Numbered from the stretch's first letter, positions 51,801 through 60,999 are shown. The stretch: 64,000 nt of DNA from Methylocaldum sp002005105 (GCF_051027545.1 NZ_CP194902.1:4898001-4962000), one strand, 5' to 3'. The notes: a model not told the origin generated them from the letters alone. Program-made: numbers and translations.

Positions 51801-54024
51801 GCAAACGCAAGGTCCGGCTCTGCCGGAAGGCATGGCGGGCAAGGTGAACACCACGGTGGAGGACTATTACGTCGCCTACCGCAAGCTGCACGGCTATCCC
51901 GTCGATCCGCCGGCCATGCCCGAGGCGATTTCCACCGACCACCACAATCCCTATCTGGTCAATTACAAACACGAGCCCATCCCGCTGCGTATCGGCGAAC
52001 GCGACAGCCCCGCAAGCGGCAGTCATTTTTCAAAGCTCAAGCCCGGCGAATGCGCAGGGCATCTGGACGACCCCGAAAGCGCGCGCCCGGCGCTGTGTCG
52101 CCCCAGCGATCTGGCTTATGTCTTTAGCTCCTCGGCACCGCATGGCGATCCCTTCCTGAAGCCCTTCAGGGCCTATGAGGGCGACCGGGTTCAATTGCGC
52201 GTAATCCAGGGGGCGCAGGAAGTCCAGCACGGTTTCACCGTACACGGGCTGGCCTGGCGAAGGGAAGCGAAGAACCCGACTGCCCCCTGGATCAATGCCC
52301 AGGAAATCGGAATTTCCGAACATTTCGAGATGGACACGGTCAATCTGGCTAACATCGGCGCCGGACTCGGTACCGCCGACTACCTCTTCCACTTCGGCAC
52401 TCAGGACGACTTGTGGAACGGCAGTTGGGGACTGTTGCGCGCTTTCGCCAGCCCTGAAGTTTTCGACCCGGCGGCATGCGAGGACGAGCATGGCGTGCTG
52501 AAAGTCGGACAAGTCGATTTGCTCGAAGCCAGCGCGCCGGACAAGGATGCGGCACAGCGCAAGCCCTTCATTGACAAACTCCGGCAGGCCGGCTGCGCCG
52601 CCCAGCCGGTCGCGCGGCAGCACCTCGACGGGCCGAACAGTTGCCCGGACGGCGGGCGTAGCGACGATCATTGCGCGCTGGCGGTTCTGGACGACAATAC
52701 CGACGGCAGGATAAGCGATCCCCAAGCGGGACAATTGGTGGCCGGTGACGGTTGTCCCCGGAATGCACCGCGGTCTGAATACGCTATAGAAGCTTGGCAA
52801 GTGAAGGACCTGCTGGGCGAGAGGGGAATGCGCTACGACGATGTCCACGGCCTGGATGACCCGGACGGTCTGGTTTTCGTTCCGGCTGGCGATGTCGAAG
52901 CGATTCGCAACGGCAAGCCTTTGACGCCACTCGTGCTTCGGGTCAAGGCAGGACATTGCGCGGTGGTGAAGCTGACCAATCACCTGGGGACGCGCCTGTC
53001 GGACCGTCCGGGCGACGCACTCATGCCGCGCATCACTCAAATCAATGTGGACGAGCACAACGAGGGCTTGCTGGACGCGCCGCCGTCAAACCGTGTCTCG
53101 CTCCATCCGCAGCTGGTGGCCGTGGACGTCAATGCCGGAAACGGCGCAGTCGCGGGTTTCAACCGCATCGATAAAGCGCTGGCGGTCCCAGGCGAAACGC
53201 GAACTTACAACTGGTTCGCGGGCCGGGTGAATATCGACCGGAAGGGCGGCAAGGTCGAAAGCCTCGTCATCGAACCCTTCAATGAACCGCTCGCGGCGGG
53301 ATTGAATTCCCACGGCGACGTCATCGGCCATGGCACGCACGGTCTGATCGGCGCGCTCATTATCGAACCGGCCGACGCCAAGTTGTTCGACCCCGAGGAT
53401 TTTTACGTGGACTCGCGAGGCCGGCCCCACGGTACCGAAATTCCTTTCGAACGAGCCTCCGGTCTCTCGGCCGTGGTCTGGGAGGATGACACCAAGAACT
53501 ATGCGCGGGAATTCGTCGTGGTCTATCAAGACGGGCTGAATCTGCACAAGAACGGACAGCCCGTTCCCGACTGCCGCATCTGCGACGATTCCTATGATCT
53601 CGGCGAGCAAGGCATCAACTACCACAGTGCGCCTTTCTGGGTGCGCATGGGACTGGATCCACACCCGAATGCGCATGGTCAGGAAACCCAGGACCTCAAT
53701 GACAACGTCTTCGCGAACGACTTCTTCACCGATGATCGGCAACCCTTAGCCTTCGTCGATTTCGAAGCCAAAGCGGATGAGCGCTTGCGTTTCCACGTGG
53801 TCCATCCGGCCGGCCGCGCCCGTCAGCACAGCTTCCAACTGTACGGGCATTCGTTCAAGGACGACGTCCCGAATTTCGGTTCCCCCTGGTCGCGCTTGGT
53901 GACGCCCGGGGTGACGCTCACGGCGGAAGTCGAACGCGCGAAGCCCGGAATTTGGCTCTATCGGGACGGTCCGGCTCATCTGTTCGCCGGGGGTACCTGG
54001 GGGCGGCTGGTGGTCAGGGACTAG
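48880..54024 (+). CDS. Giant MnxG-like multicopper oxidase
   Basis: A 1714-residue exported protein (VGRVITIFALILTTLAGVGC, weak lipobox). It has repeated cupredoxin-like parts. The only complete copper signature is H430-x-H432-x-H434 (FHLHAHQWE) followed by H480-C481-H482 (FHCHLYPHFAQGMWG), the type 1/type 3 motif. Further His patches are at 772-774 (QHIHLVKFDV), 864-866 (FTHDHFAPSS) and 1117 (QHGFTVHGLAWRRE). A Ca-binding-like DDNTDGRISDP is near residue 1275. The last domain has lost the H-C-H motif (WLYRDGPAHLFAGGTWG). The layout and size fit bacterial Mn(II) oxidases of the MnxG group; the substrate is not proven. Confidence 0.8.
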   Translation: MKVGRVITIFALILTTLAGVGCRPAKDNGGDARHTRVIHADVVAIEHDIQYNRFGSHNPYGMIYALERDVESSDGQPELRPGKVRLKSVKRARPLALRAHKGDILEVTFTNLLSPERPKRHPDDIEEEAIEEKGHAANQVVSAHRTDSDPCAPAGTPPPHGNTPTTRCASIALSGLRVEADGHDPAATGLQGIPPGATITYRWRAEREGTFLFASLAAPSGGEGDGGSLVHGLFGTVTVEPERSTWYRSAVRADELKEAKRQAKAPALIEYEALDEHGDPVLNLLKPLGNDRFELIHSPLDAIIVDHDSGKSGREFTVTFHDELKTVYPEDFRILATNPQLAGVRDGFAINYGASGMGTILLANRLGKGPAKDCVDCLYEEFFLQSWANGDPALLPQYEDDPSNVHHSYLGDPVLFRNSHAGPKETHVFHLHAHQWESSRSGYSNYLDSQTIAPQQSFAYAIAHEASGNRNLAPGDSIFHCHLYPHFAQGMWGLWRVHDVFEDGTRRLPDGERGPGTDPRTGVATGGTPIPAVIPLPELAIAPAPTYAEDPDPSKRIAQSFPGFPFYIPGQAGHRAPQPPLDIVENGGLGRHLVTGGEREFNGGRTAAEQLANADMTAHITRANLILLPEAGTALEKAAMAFHEHAAGYPSRTPEGRDAVFRVNGKARRPGAPFADPCGEDPTAPIRRYRASVIDLDIQTNEHGWHDPQSRINVLDRDVARYEGKKTAAAEPFFFRVESGECVEFLHTNRAGATVRRDDFQVATPTDTIGQHIHLVKFDVLAADGSGNGFNYEDGTLAWEAIKELSEASRFGVVKDHLGQIKPKPRAKTNKQGRPVFQTTIQRWWADAHDHKDGDGTLGTVFTHDHFAPSSIQHHGFYNAMLVEPKGSVWRTPDGTDMKTGKRRLPGGNEQNVAGASRDIACRAPVTEPERTCRESFAVGSRGMVVKAEAREKHPDTREFALAIADFALLYDAGQTQGPALPEGMAGKVNTTVEDYYVAYRKLHGYPVDPPAMPEAISTDHHNPYLVNYKHEPIPLRIGERDSPASGSHFSKLKPGECAGHLDDPESARPALCRPSDLAYVFSSSAPHGDPFLKPFRAYEGDRVQLRVIQGAQEVQHGFTVHGLAWRREAKNPTAPWINAQEIGISEHFEMDTVNLANIGAGLGTADYLFHFGTQDDLWNGSWGLLRAFASPEVFDPAACEDEHGVLKVGQVDLLEASAPDKDAAQRKPFIDKLRQAGCAAQPVARQHLDGPNSCPDGGRSDDHCALAVLDDNTDGRISDPQAGQLVAGDGCPRNAPRSEYAIEAWQVKDLLGERGMRYDDVHGLDDPDGLVFVPAGDVEAIRNGKPLTPLVLRVKAGHCAVVKLTNHLGTRLSDRPGDALMPRITQINVDEHNEGLLDAPPSNRVSLHPQLVAVDVNAGNGAVAGFNRIDKALAVPGETRTYNWFAGRVNIDRKGGKVESLVIEPFNEPLAAGLNSHGDVIGHGTHGLIGALIIEPADAKLFDPEDFYVDSRGRPHGTEIPFERASGLSAVVWEDDTKNYAREFVVVYQDGLNLHKNGQPVPDCRICDDSYDLGEQGINYHSAPFWVRMGLDPHPNAHGQETQDLNDNVFANDFFTDDRQPLAFVDFEAKADERLRFHVVHPAGRARQHSFQLYGHSFKDDVPNFGSPWSRLVTPGVTLTAEVERAKPGIWLYRDGPAHLFAGGTWGRLVVRD

Positions 54025-54247
54025 AGCATTTTCCGATTCGGTGTCAGAGCGCCCGATAGGTAGGTCGGCAATCCCTTCCCAATCGCAAACGGTCGCTTTA
54101 GTCGCGACCCTTCCAATCGCAAACGGTCGCTTTAGTCGCGACCCTTCCAACAAAATCCTTTGCCGAGCCGATAAGTCGGCAAGGGATTGCCGACCTACGT
54201 TCTTCCCGCCCGACACGAAGCCGTACACCGGGATGAAAAACGCTCTA
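54022..54247 (+). mobile_element. MITE-like element family C, copy 2
   Basis: Starts TAGAGCATTTTCCGATTCGG and ends GGGATGAAAAACGCTCTA. Its first TAG (54022-54024) is the stop codon of the multicopper oxidase. It carries two tandem copies of a 34-base block starting AATCGCAAACGGTCGC (54079-54148). Confidence 0.82.
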
Positions 54248-54660
54248 AGGAGCGGTCGTGGCAGCGGAAAGGAGTTTGACGAAATGGCGCGGGATAGCGG
54301 CAGGATCGTGATGCATTGGCATTACCCCCTGCCGCGGAGCTTGGGAAACGGACCACCTGCGATGGCTCGGACACGGCCTTGGCGTGCTTCGGAGATAAAC
54401 CTACGACTCCCCCTTCGCTGGACTTTGACTGTAAGCGAACGAGCCGTGGCAATGGAGACCCCGGCGGAGTAATTGCCGCCGGATGCGCGATTCATTGTAC
54501 TTTTGACGGGAAGCGACGGCGGGGCATTCAAGCCAGTTTGCCGCGATTTCGCGGCAGGCTGCACGGATCCCGTCGTTATGTCCGCTCTGCGTACCCCCTA
54601 TGGCATCCTTTTGGTCCGAAGACTCCCCCGCGCCACAAACATGAAGGCAGGAATAAGCAG

Positions 54661-54759
54661 TAGGCCGGCAATCCCTTGCCAATGCGCGGGTCTGTGAAGC
54701 TCGGTTTCGTCGGAAAAGGCTTCCCGGCCTGCTAACACACCGAACCGCAAAATGCTCTA
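54661..54759 (-). mobile_element. MITE-like remnant (TAGAGCATTTTGCGG end)
   Basis: Read on the minus strand it starts TAGAGCATTTTGCGGTTCGG, close to the left end of family C, and it carries the GGCCGGCAATCCCTTGCC / GGCTTCCCGGCC pair. Its TAG (54757-54759) is the stop codon of the TonB receptor. Together with 54022 the two ends form a 23-bp imperfect inverted repeat around this intergenic region. Confidence 0.68.
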
Positions 54760-57018
54760 AATGTCGAAATCCAGCTCGAAGCCGCCGTAGGCGAATAAAG
54801 GCATGCCGGGGCGTGGACCGTGCGGCTGTCGTGACACGATGTATTCCTCGTCCGTCGCATTCTGGACGCCTGCCAACACCTTTACGCCCTTGGTGAGTTG
54901 ATAGTAGCCGGAGATATCGAGAAGGACAAAGTCGTCGGTCTTGCCGAAGCGGGCATCCGGTTGGCCTGCGCCGTTGACTTGTTCGCTGGTGTTGCTCGCG
55001 CTGGTGTATGTTTCGCCGACATAGTTAACTACGACGTCCACCCCCCAATGGTCGAAGTGCAGGCCACTGCCGAAGCTGAGCGTGTACTCGGGAATATAGG
55101 GTACGCGGTTGCCTTCCTTGCCGAAGCTGAAAATCGATTCCGGGTTGGTAGAGGCGGCATCGTTCAGCTGCACCGCGTCGGTATAAGTGAATGACAAAAA
55201 GTAAGGATTGCGGAAACCCCATGCGAAAGCGTCGCCGGCATCGAAATTCAGAGCCAGTTCGACGCCGCGGCTGTCGACTTTGCCGAAGTTTTGATTCGCA
55301 TCGCTGCCGGTGCCGCCTATGCTGTCGATAACCAATAAATTCTCGAACTGCGTATAAAATCCGATAACTTCGGCGGAGAACGCACCGTGGGTATAGCGTC
55401 CACCGAGTTCATAGGCGTTACTGGTTTCTTCCTTAAGCTTGTCAACCACGGCATCCTGGGGACCTGGCGGCGAAAACCCACGATGAACACTAGTGAACAT
55501 CATGAAGTCTTCGTTAAAACGATAATCGAGACTCGCGCCTCCGGCATACATATCGAGAGAGCTGCTGCCGTTATTCGCAGGCGACAGGTTGTTCTTATAT
55601 GTCTGATACAAGTGCTCGTAACGGATACCCGGAGTAAAACCCCATTTCCCCCACTCGATGCGGTCCTTCAGGAAAAAGGCATAAGCATTGGTCAAGCCTT
55701 TTCTGTCGTCTTGGCTTCCCGGCGCACCGACGGTCTTGCCGATAATCGTTCCATCCGCCGCCTGGTTATAGAGAGTATCGTGCTGAAACCGGGTTTCCTG
55801 GTCCTCGTGATAACGGAATCCCCCACTGAGCTCGTGATGTGTGGCGCCTAAATCAAGACGATAATTCGCAACTGTTTCAACACCGCCCAAATAATAACTG
55901 CGGTTGTTGTCACGCACTCTCAAATTACACGCGATGTTCCCTTTCAAACAGTCGAGACCCAGACCGTTCCTGGCGCCCGCCAGGGCGGCGGATAGATCCA
56001 TATTGCCCGTTACCCCGCCCCTGAGATCGTTCAACTTTTGCCAATTCCTGTTGAATTCGCTGTAGTAAGCCGTCGTGACAATATCCAAATTCTCGGTCGG
56101 AGAAATGAAATAACGAGCAAATCCTCTAAAGTGCTCGGTTTCTATATTATCGAAGCGCGAGGCCGAATACCGCCGATAAGGATCTTTCCTGAAATCGTTG
56201 TCGCTCAAGCCGAGATAGGTTTCATCGGCATCCATATTCGAATAGCCGAACTTGACCTCGAGCTTTTGGTAGATATCCGTGTTGGGTTCCCAGGACAAAC
56301 GCACCATCGGCTCGACCTGTTGAAATCCGGTTTCGTCGCCATTGCGGAAATCGGGTGTTTCATCAATAGTCTTGAACCCGTCCGAACCGCGGTAAAAGCC
56401 TTCTACCAAGTAACCGAAACGGCCGTTTTCCGTGCTCAAGGTATCGCCAACAAAACCGTGCGTTCTGACTTCGTTATAACTGCCGTAGAGAAATTTCAGA
56501 TAGGCCTTGCCGCTGTCCGGAATCGGAGTTGACAAATAGTTGAGCACCCCGCCGGTGATATGCGGACCGTATTTGATTTGACTCGAGCCTTTCAAGACTT
56601 CAATTCCGCTCATGCGTCCGGCAGCGGGCGAAAAATATGCGGCGGGTGCGGAATAAGGTGCCGGCGCGGTTAAGACACCGTCTTCCATCACGGTAATCTT
56701 GGCACTTCGGGTCGTGTCGACGCCGCGGAAACTGATGTTGGGAAATAATCCGAAACCATCCTCCTCCCGGATGTTGACGCCGGGCACGCGACGTAAAATG
56801 CGGTTGACGTCGCTGTAACTTTGATCGCGAATTTCCGAAGTGTCGATGTATTGCGCTGAAGCCGGCATATCCCTGGCTTGCTCCTCGCTGCCTACGACCT
56901 GGATCGTGCCGAGGCTTGCCGGTGGCGCAGCTTGATCATCTGCCTGAACCTGTGACGCCAGGTTCACCGAAAGACAGGCCAATGACAATGGCCCAACGAT
57001 TCGCTTGGATAGCAACAT
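54757..57018 (-). CDS. TonB-dependent outer-membrane receptor (FecA-like)
   Basis: A 753-residue receptor. ATG at 57018 with GGGGAAGG upstream opens a signal peptide (LSLACLSVNLASQVQA). A plug domain follows (ARDMPASAQYIDTSEIRDQS, ILRRVPGVNIREEDG, SFRGVDTTRSAKITVMEDG), then the barrel, ending in FAYGGFELDFDI with a hydrophobic last strand. The TonB box is probably LGTIQVVG, near residue 37 of the mature form. It resembles receptors for iron-citrate-type or catecholate complexes. A Fur-like box is about 80 bp upstream. The stop codon comes from a MITE-like end. Confidence 0.85.
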   Translation of the reverse strand: MLLSKRIVGPLSLACLSVNLASQVQADDQAAPPASLGTIQVVGSEEQARDMPASAQYIDTSEIRDQSYSDVNRILRRVPGVNIREEDGFGLFPNISFRGVDTTRSAKITVMEDGVLTAPAPYSAPAAYFSPAAGRMSGIEVLKGSSQIKYGPHITGGVLNYLSTPIPDSGKAYLKFLYGSYNEVRTHGFVGDTLSTENGRFGYLVEGFYRGSDGFKTIDETPDFRNGDETGFQQVEPMVRLSWEPNTDIYQKLEVKFGYSNMDADETYLGLSDNDFRKDPYRRYSASRFDNIETEHFRGFARYFISPTENLDIVTTAYYSEFNRNWQKLNDLRGGVTGNMDLSAALAGARNGLGLDCLKGNIACNLRVRDNNRSYYLGGVETVANYRLDLGATHHELSGGFRYHEDQETRFQHDTLYNQAADGTIIGKTVGAPGSQDDRKGLTNAYAFFLKDRIEWGKWGFTPGIRYEHLYQTYKNNLSPANNGSSSLDMYAGGASLDYRFNEDFMMFTSVHRGFSPPGPQDAVVDKLKEETSNAYELGGRYTHGAFSAEVIGFYTQFENLLVIDSIGGTGSDANQNFGKVDSRGVELALNFDAGDAFAWGFRNPYFLSFTYTDAVQLNDAASTNPESIFSFGKEGNRVPYIPEYTLSFGSGLHFDHWGVDVVVNYVGETYTSASNTSEQVNGAGQPDARFGKTDDFVLLDISGYYQLTKGVKVLAGVQNATDEEYIVSRQPHGPRPGMPLFAYGGFELDFDI

Positions 57019-57095
57019 ACCTTCCCCCAAAGGTTTTAATCAGTGCCTGCGCTAAGAAACTCGCTTAAACGGCATGGCTTCACTGTATATCTAAG

Positions 57096-57114
57096 ATTAA
57101 TGATAATCAATCTC
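57096..57114 (-). promoter_or_regulatory. Fur box (15 of 19)
   Basis: Contains the core AATGATAATCA and matches 15 of 19 positions of the classical box. It is about 78 bp upstream of the TonB receptor start, so iron control of that gene is likely. Confidence 0.6.
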
Positions 57115-57179
57115 TTTTTGAGAACTATTACGACGTTGAACAGTAAATCAATCTCTGATCGGAGAAGGGGGCTTTTTCC

Positions 57180-57980
57180 GGCCTCGTTCCTCAATCGGCA
57201 CACGCGCGGGCTATGCCGAAACTCGGCAAGTTGTCGGGGGCAAACCGTCTCGCCGTGCGGGCCTGGTGCTGTGGTAAATTGACGATCGGCTGCTTTCTAA
57301 AAGTAACGATCCACCGGCAAAGCCGGTGGCTTTCGACGGCTGGCCCCTCAAAGGGGCCTGACCGCCATCGGGCAAAAGCCATGTCGTCACCCCGGCAGGG
57401 AAGGGGTCGACTAAAGGCCCGTTTGCGATTGGAGTGCCGGGGTCCAGTGACCACGGATGGTTTCGACCATTCACAATCCCTGTGAACTGGATTCATGCCG
57501 GGCGATCCTGCCCGGCACCCTTCGGGCGCGATGCGTGCAAACCGGCTGTCCTGCCGGTTTGTCCGGCACAAATTTGCCCGGAGCAAATTTGGACGTGCGC
57601 AGCACGGTCCGAAGGACGAACCCCAAGGACGGGGTGAGCAATCCCTGCCGGAAGGGGCGTTCTGGCGCTCCCAGAACGCCCGTTTGCGATTGGAATGACG
57701 GCCCAGCGAAATTGGGACAATACCTGACTCCCGGAAATGTCAAACTCTGCGAGTCCCCCGACAGAGCCGCACTGCCGTTAAGTTAAGACGAATGACGTCA
57801 CCCCGGCAGGGAATGCCGGGGTCCAGACGCCAAGGACGGCAAAGGCCTCTCACTTCCTTGTGCACTGGATTTCGGCAATCCCTGCCGGAATGACGGCTTA
57901 ACTTAATGGCATTGCGGCAGAGCCGGGGGTTTTCCCGCGATAAATAAACAAACAATGAATACCGTGTCTCGACACCTGCC
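57180..57980. other. Repeat-rich intergenic region
   Basis: No gene recognised. It contains several inverted GTCACCCCGGCAGGG / CCCTGCCGGAATGACG palindromes (57379 and 57795 to 57896), and two CCCGTTTGCGATTGG copies (57417 and 57680). These belong to widespread REP-type sequences. Confidence 0.6.
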
Positions 57981-57992
57981 GGAAAACCTTAC

Positions 57993-59246
57993 GTGCGCCT
58001 GATCGGTTTTTTGTTGATGCCCGCCCTGCTTGGCGCGTGCGGTGGGGACAGGGAAAAAACCGTTCTCGAATTCTGGGCCATGGGGCAAGAAGGCGAGGTG
58101 GTTCAGTCTCTGATGCCCGAATTCGAGCGGCTCCATCCGGAACTTCAAGTCAAGGTTCAGCAAATTCCCTGGAGCGCGGCTCACGAAAAGCTGTTGACCG
58201 CCTATGCGGGCGACGCGATGCCCGATGTCTTTCAGTTGGGCAATACCTGGATTCCGGAATTCGTCGTTCTGAAAGCCGTCGACAGTCTTGACAATAGGCT
58301 GACGGCCCAACAACGGGAGGATTATTTCGAGGGCATCATCGAAACCAACGAAATCGACGGACGGCTTCACGGTCTGCCTTGGTATGTCGATACCCGCCTG
58401 CTCTTCTACCGTACCGATATTCTGGTCAAGGCCGGTTTTTCGGCGCCGCCCAAGACCTGGAACGAATGGCTCGCGGCGATGGCGGCAATCGCGGCGTTGC
58501 CCGGTGGAGACCGCTACGGGCTGCTCTTGCCCATGAACGAATGGCAGGTCCCGGTGATCCTCGCGCTGCAAATGGGGTCAGAACTGCTCCGCGACGAGGC
58601 CCGGTTCGGCAATTTCCGGAGCGATGCCTTTCGCCAGGCTTTTCGTTTTTATCTCGACATCTTCCGCCGGGGGTATGCACCCGCCGTATCGGAAGCCCAG
58701 ATCGCCAATCTTTATCAGGAATTCGCCAGCGGCTATTTCGCGATGTATGTCACCGGGCCCTGGAATATCGTCGAGTTCGAACACCGGCTTCCGAAGTCCA
58801 TGCAAGGCCGGTGGGCCACCGCGCCGATGCCGGCTCCCGATGAGAGTTATCCCGGCGTTTCACTGGCCGGCGGCGCCAGTCTCGCGATCGCCCGAAGTTC
58901 CAGCCGTAAAGATCAAGCCTGGAAGCTGATCGAATTTCTCTCCGAACCCGAACAACAGCTTGCCTTTTACCGTCTGACCGGCGACCTCCCCGCCCGCCGC
59001 TCCGCCTGGCTGCACCCCGATCTGGCCACAGCGACTCGCACGCAGGCCTTCAAGACGCAGTTGGAGCGGGTGGTGTCCACGCCGAAAATTCCCGAATGGG
59101 AACGCATCGCCAGCAAAATCGCCCATTATACGGAAAAAGCAGTGCGCGGCGAATTGACCGAGGAGCAAGCCTTAGCTGCCCTGGACAAGGACGTAGACCG
59201 GATTCTCGAAAAGCGTCGCTGGCTGTTGCGGAAACGGGCGCCATGA
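57993..59246 (+). CDS. Sugar ABC transporter solute-binding lipoprotein
   Basis: A 417-residue protein starting at GTG (57993). Signal with lipobox LLGAC (Cys 16). The body has the family-1 binding-protein pattern: VLEFWAMGQEGEVVQSLMPEF, LPWYVDTRLLFYRTDIL near 130, YVTGPWNIVEFE near 250 and SLAGGASLAIARSS near 290, as in MalE/UgpB. It captures an oligosaccharide or glycerol-phosphate-like ligand in the periplasm for the two permeases that follow. The stop overlaps the next start (ATGA). The ligand is unknown. Confidence 0.88.
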   Translation: MRLIGFLLMPALLGACGGDREKTVLEFWAMGQEGEVVQSLMPEFERLHPELQVKVQQIPWSAAHEKLLTAYAGDAMPDVFQLGNTWIPEFVVLKAVDSLDNRLTAQQREDYFEGIIETNEIDGRLHGLPWYVDTRLLFYRTDILVKAGFSAPPKTWNEWLAAMAAIAALPGGDRYGLLLPMNEWQVPVILALQMGSELLRDEARFGNFRSDAFRQAFRFYLDIFRRGYAPAVSEAQIANLYQEFASGYFAMYVTGPWNIVEFEHRLPKSMQGRWATAPMPAPDESYPGVSLAGGASLAIARSSSRKDQAWKLIEFLSEPEQQLAFYRLTGDLPARRSAWLHPDLATATRTQAFKTQLERVVSTPKIPEWERIASKIAHYTEKAVRGELTEEQALAALDKDVDRILEKRRWLLRKRAP

Positions 59247-60127
59247 AAACCCCGCTGTTACCGGCGAATACCGCCTTCTGGTTCCTTGCGCCGGCCTTGA
59301 TCCTGATCGTCGTCTTCTTTTTCCTGCCGGTCGCGGCGTCGCTGCTGCTCAGCTTTACCGATTTCGACATCTACGCCCTCGGCGACCACGAACGGCTGCG
59401 CTTTGTGGCGCTCGACAACTATCTTCGGTTGCTCGGCGACCCCTTGTTCTGGACCGCGCTCAAGAACACCCTGTATTTCGTGCTTGTAGGCGGCCCGTTG
59501 TCGGTGGCCGTGTCGCTGGGCGCGGCGCTCTTGGTCAACCACCGCCTGGTCCGGTTCAAGGGACTGTTCCGCTCGCTGCTGTTCCTGCCGGTCGTCACCA
59601 CCCTGGTGGCGATAGCCGTGGTCTGGCGCTATCTCTACCATCCCCGCTACGGCTTCTTGAATTATCTGCTCGGACTGCTCGGGCTCGATACCGTCGACTG
59701 GCTGGGCGACCCCGACTGGGCCATGCCGGCCATCATCCTGATGGCGATCTGGAAGAATTTCGGCTTCAACATGATCATCTTCATCGCCGGGCTGCAAAGC
59801 ATTCCGGTCCGTTTGTACGAAGCCGCGGTGATCGACGGCGCGAGCACCTGGCGCCAATTCCGCCACATCACCTTGCCCATGCTGGCGCCGACCTTCGTCT
59901 TCGTCACCGTCATCACGATGATCGGCTACTTCCAGCTTTTCGCCGAACCTTACGTGATGACCCAGGGCGGTCCCGCCAACAGCACCCTGAGCGTGGCGCT
60001 CCTGATGTTCCAGGAAGGTTTTCGCTGGTGGAATCTCGGCTACGCGGCGGCGGTGGCCTTCACGTTGTTTCTCATCATTCTGACGGGGACAGTGTTGCAG
60101 TTGAGATTGAGGCGACGGGAAATCTGA
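59243..60127 (+). CDS. Sugar ABC transporter permease (MalF/UgpA type)
   Basis: A 294-residue membrane protein starting at ATG 59243, overlapping the binding-protein stop. Six helices are visible, and the permease loop EAAVIDGASTWRQFRHITLP near residue 190 is the canonical EAA motif that docks on the ATPase. It forms the first half of the channel with the next gene, which starts 3 bp after its stop. No ATPase gene (MsmK/UgpC) is in the window, so a shared ATPase is likely. Confidence 0.9.
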   Translation: MKTPLLPANTAFWFLAPALILIVVFFFLPVAASLLLSFTDFDIYALGDHERLRFVALDNYLRLLGDPLFWTALKNTLYFVLVGGPLSVAVSLGAALLVNHRLVRFKGLFRSLLFLPVVTTLVAIAVVWRYLYHPRYGFLNYLLGLLGLDTVDWLGDPDWAMPAIILMAIWKNFGFNMIIFIAGLQSIPVRLYEAAVIDGASTWRQFRHITLPMLAPTFVFVTVITMIGYFQLFAEPYVMTQGGPANSTLSVALLMFQEGFRWWNLGYAAAVAFTLFLIILTGTVLQLRLRRREI

Positions 60128-60129
60128 CA

Positions 60130-60963
60130 GTGGCCGTATTTTCCGAAAAACCGATCAAGACACTGCTGCTTCACCTCGCGCTGATCGCGGCGGTGATCGC
60201 GACTCTGTTCCCGCTGTTCTGGATGGTTTCCGTGTCCTTGATGTCTTCGGCCGAGGCGAACCGGTTCCCGCCTCCGCTGCTGCCGGCAGCGCCGACGCTG
60301 GAACATTACCGGATGCTGTTCTCCCGCTTGAATCTCGCCGCCTATCTCCTGAACAGCACGCTGATCGCCACATCGGTCACCGTGCTCTCCCTGCTGCTCA
60401 ATTCCATGGCGGGCTACGCCTTCGCCAAGCTGCGGTTCAAGGGACGCGACCGCCTGTTTCGTCTGCTTCTGGCCTCCATGGTGATTCCGGCGCAGGTCGC
60501 CATGCTGCCCTTGTTCCTGATGCTTAAAGAGATGGGGCTGGTGAATACTTACAGCGGCGTGATCGTACCCGGCATGGCGAGCATTTTCGGCATTTTTCTG
60601 ATCCGGCAGTATGCCCTGTCGATTCCGGACAGCCTGCTGGATGCCGCCCGCATCGACGGCGCTGGCGAATTCCGGATCTACCGGACCCTGGTTCTGCCGC
60701 TCTGCAAGCCTATCCTGGTCACCCTGGCCATCTTCACTTTCATGGGCACCTGGAACGACTTCATGTGGCCGCTCATCATCCTGACCGACAGCGATCTTTA
60801 CACGCTGCCGGTCGCTCTCGCCAATCTTCTAGGCGAACACGTGCAAGACGCCGAACTGATGATGGCCGGCTCGGTGCTCACCGTGCTGCCGGTGATTCTT
60901 CTGTTTCTCGTCCTCCAGAAGTACTACATCGAAGGACTGGTATTGGGAAGCGTCAAGGAATGA
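60130..60963 (+). CDS. Sugar ABC transporter permease (MalG/UgpE type)
   Basis: A 277-residue protein starting at GTG 60130, 3 bp after the previous stop; the frame open before it overlaps the first permease. Six membrane helices and the EAA-type loop LLDAARIDGAGEFRIYRTLV near residue 180. It pairs with the permease upstream. The operon ends here, followed by a TonB-receptor fragment on the other strand. Ligand unknown. Confidence 0.9.
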   Translation: MAVFSEKPIKTLLLHLALIAAVIATLFPLFWMVSVSLMSSAEANRFPPPLLPAAPTLEHYRMLFSRLNLAAYLLNSTLIATSVTVLSLLLNSMAGYAFAKLRFKGRDRLFRLLLASMVIPAQVAMLPLFLMLKEMGLVNTYSGVIVPGMASIFGIFLIRQYALSIPDSLLDAARIDGAGEFRIYRTLVLPLCKPILVTLAIFTFMGTWNDFMWPLIILTDSDLYTLPVALANLLGEHVQDAELMMAGSVLTVLPVILLFLVLQKYYIEGLVLGSVKE

Positions 60964-60999
60964 CCTTGCGCCGTACGCCCTCGTGCGGCGTCAAACCGG

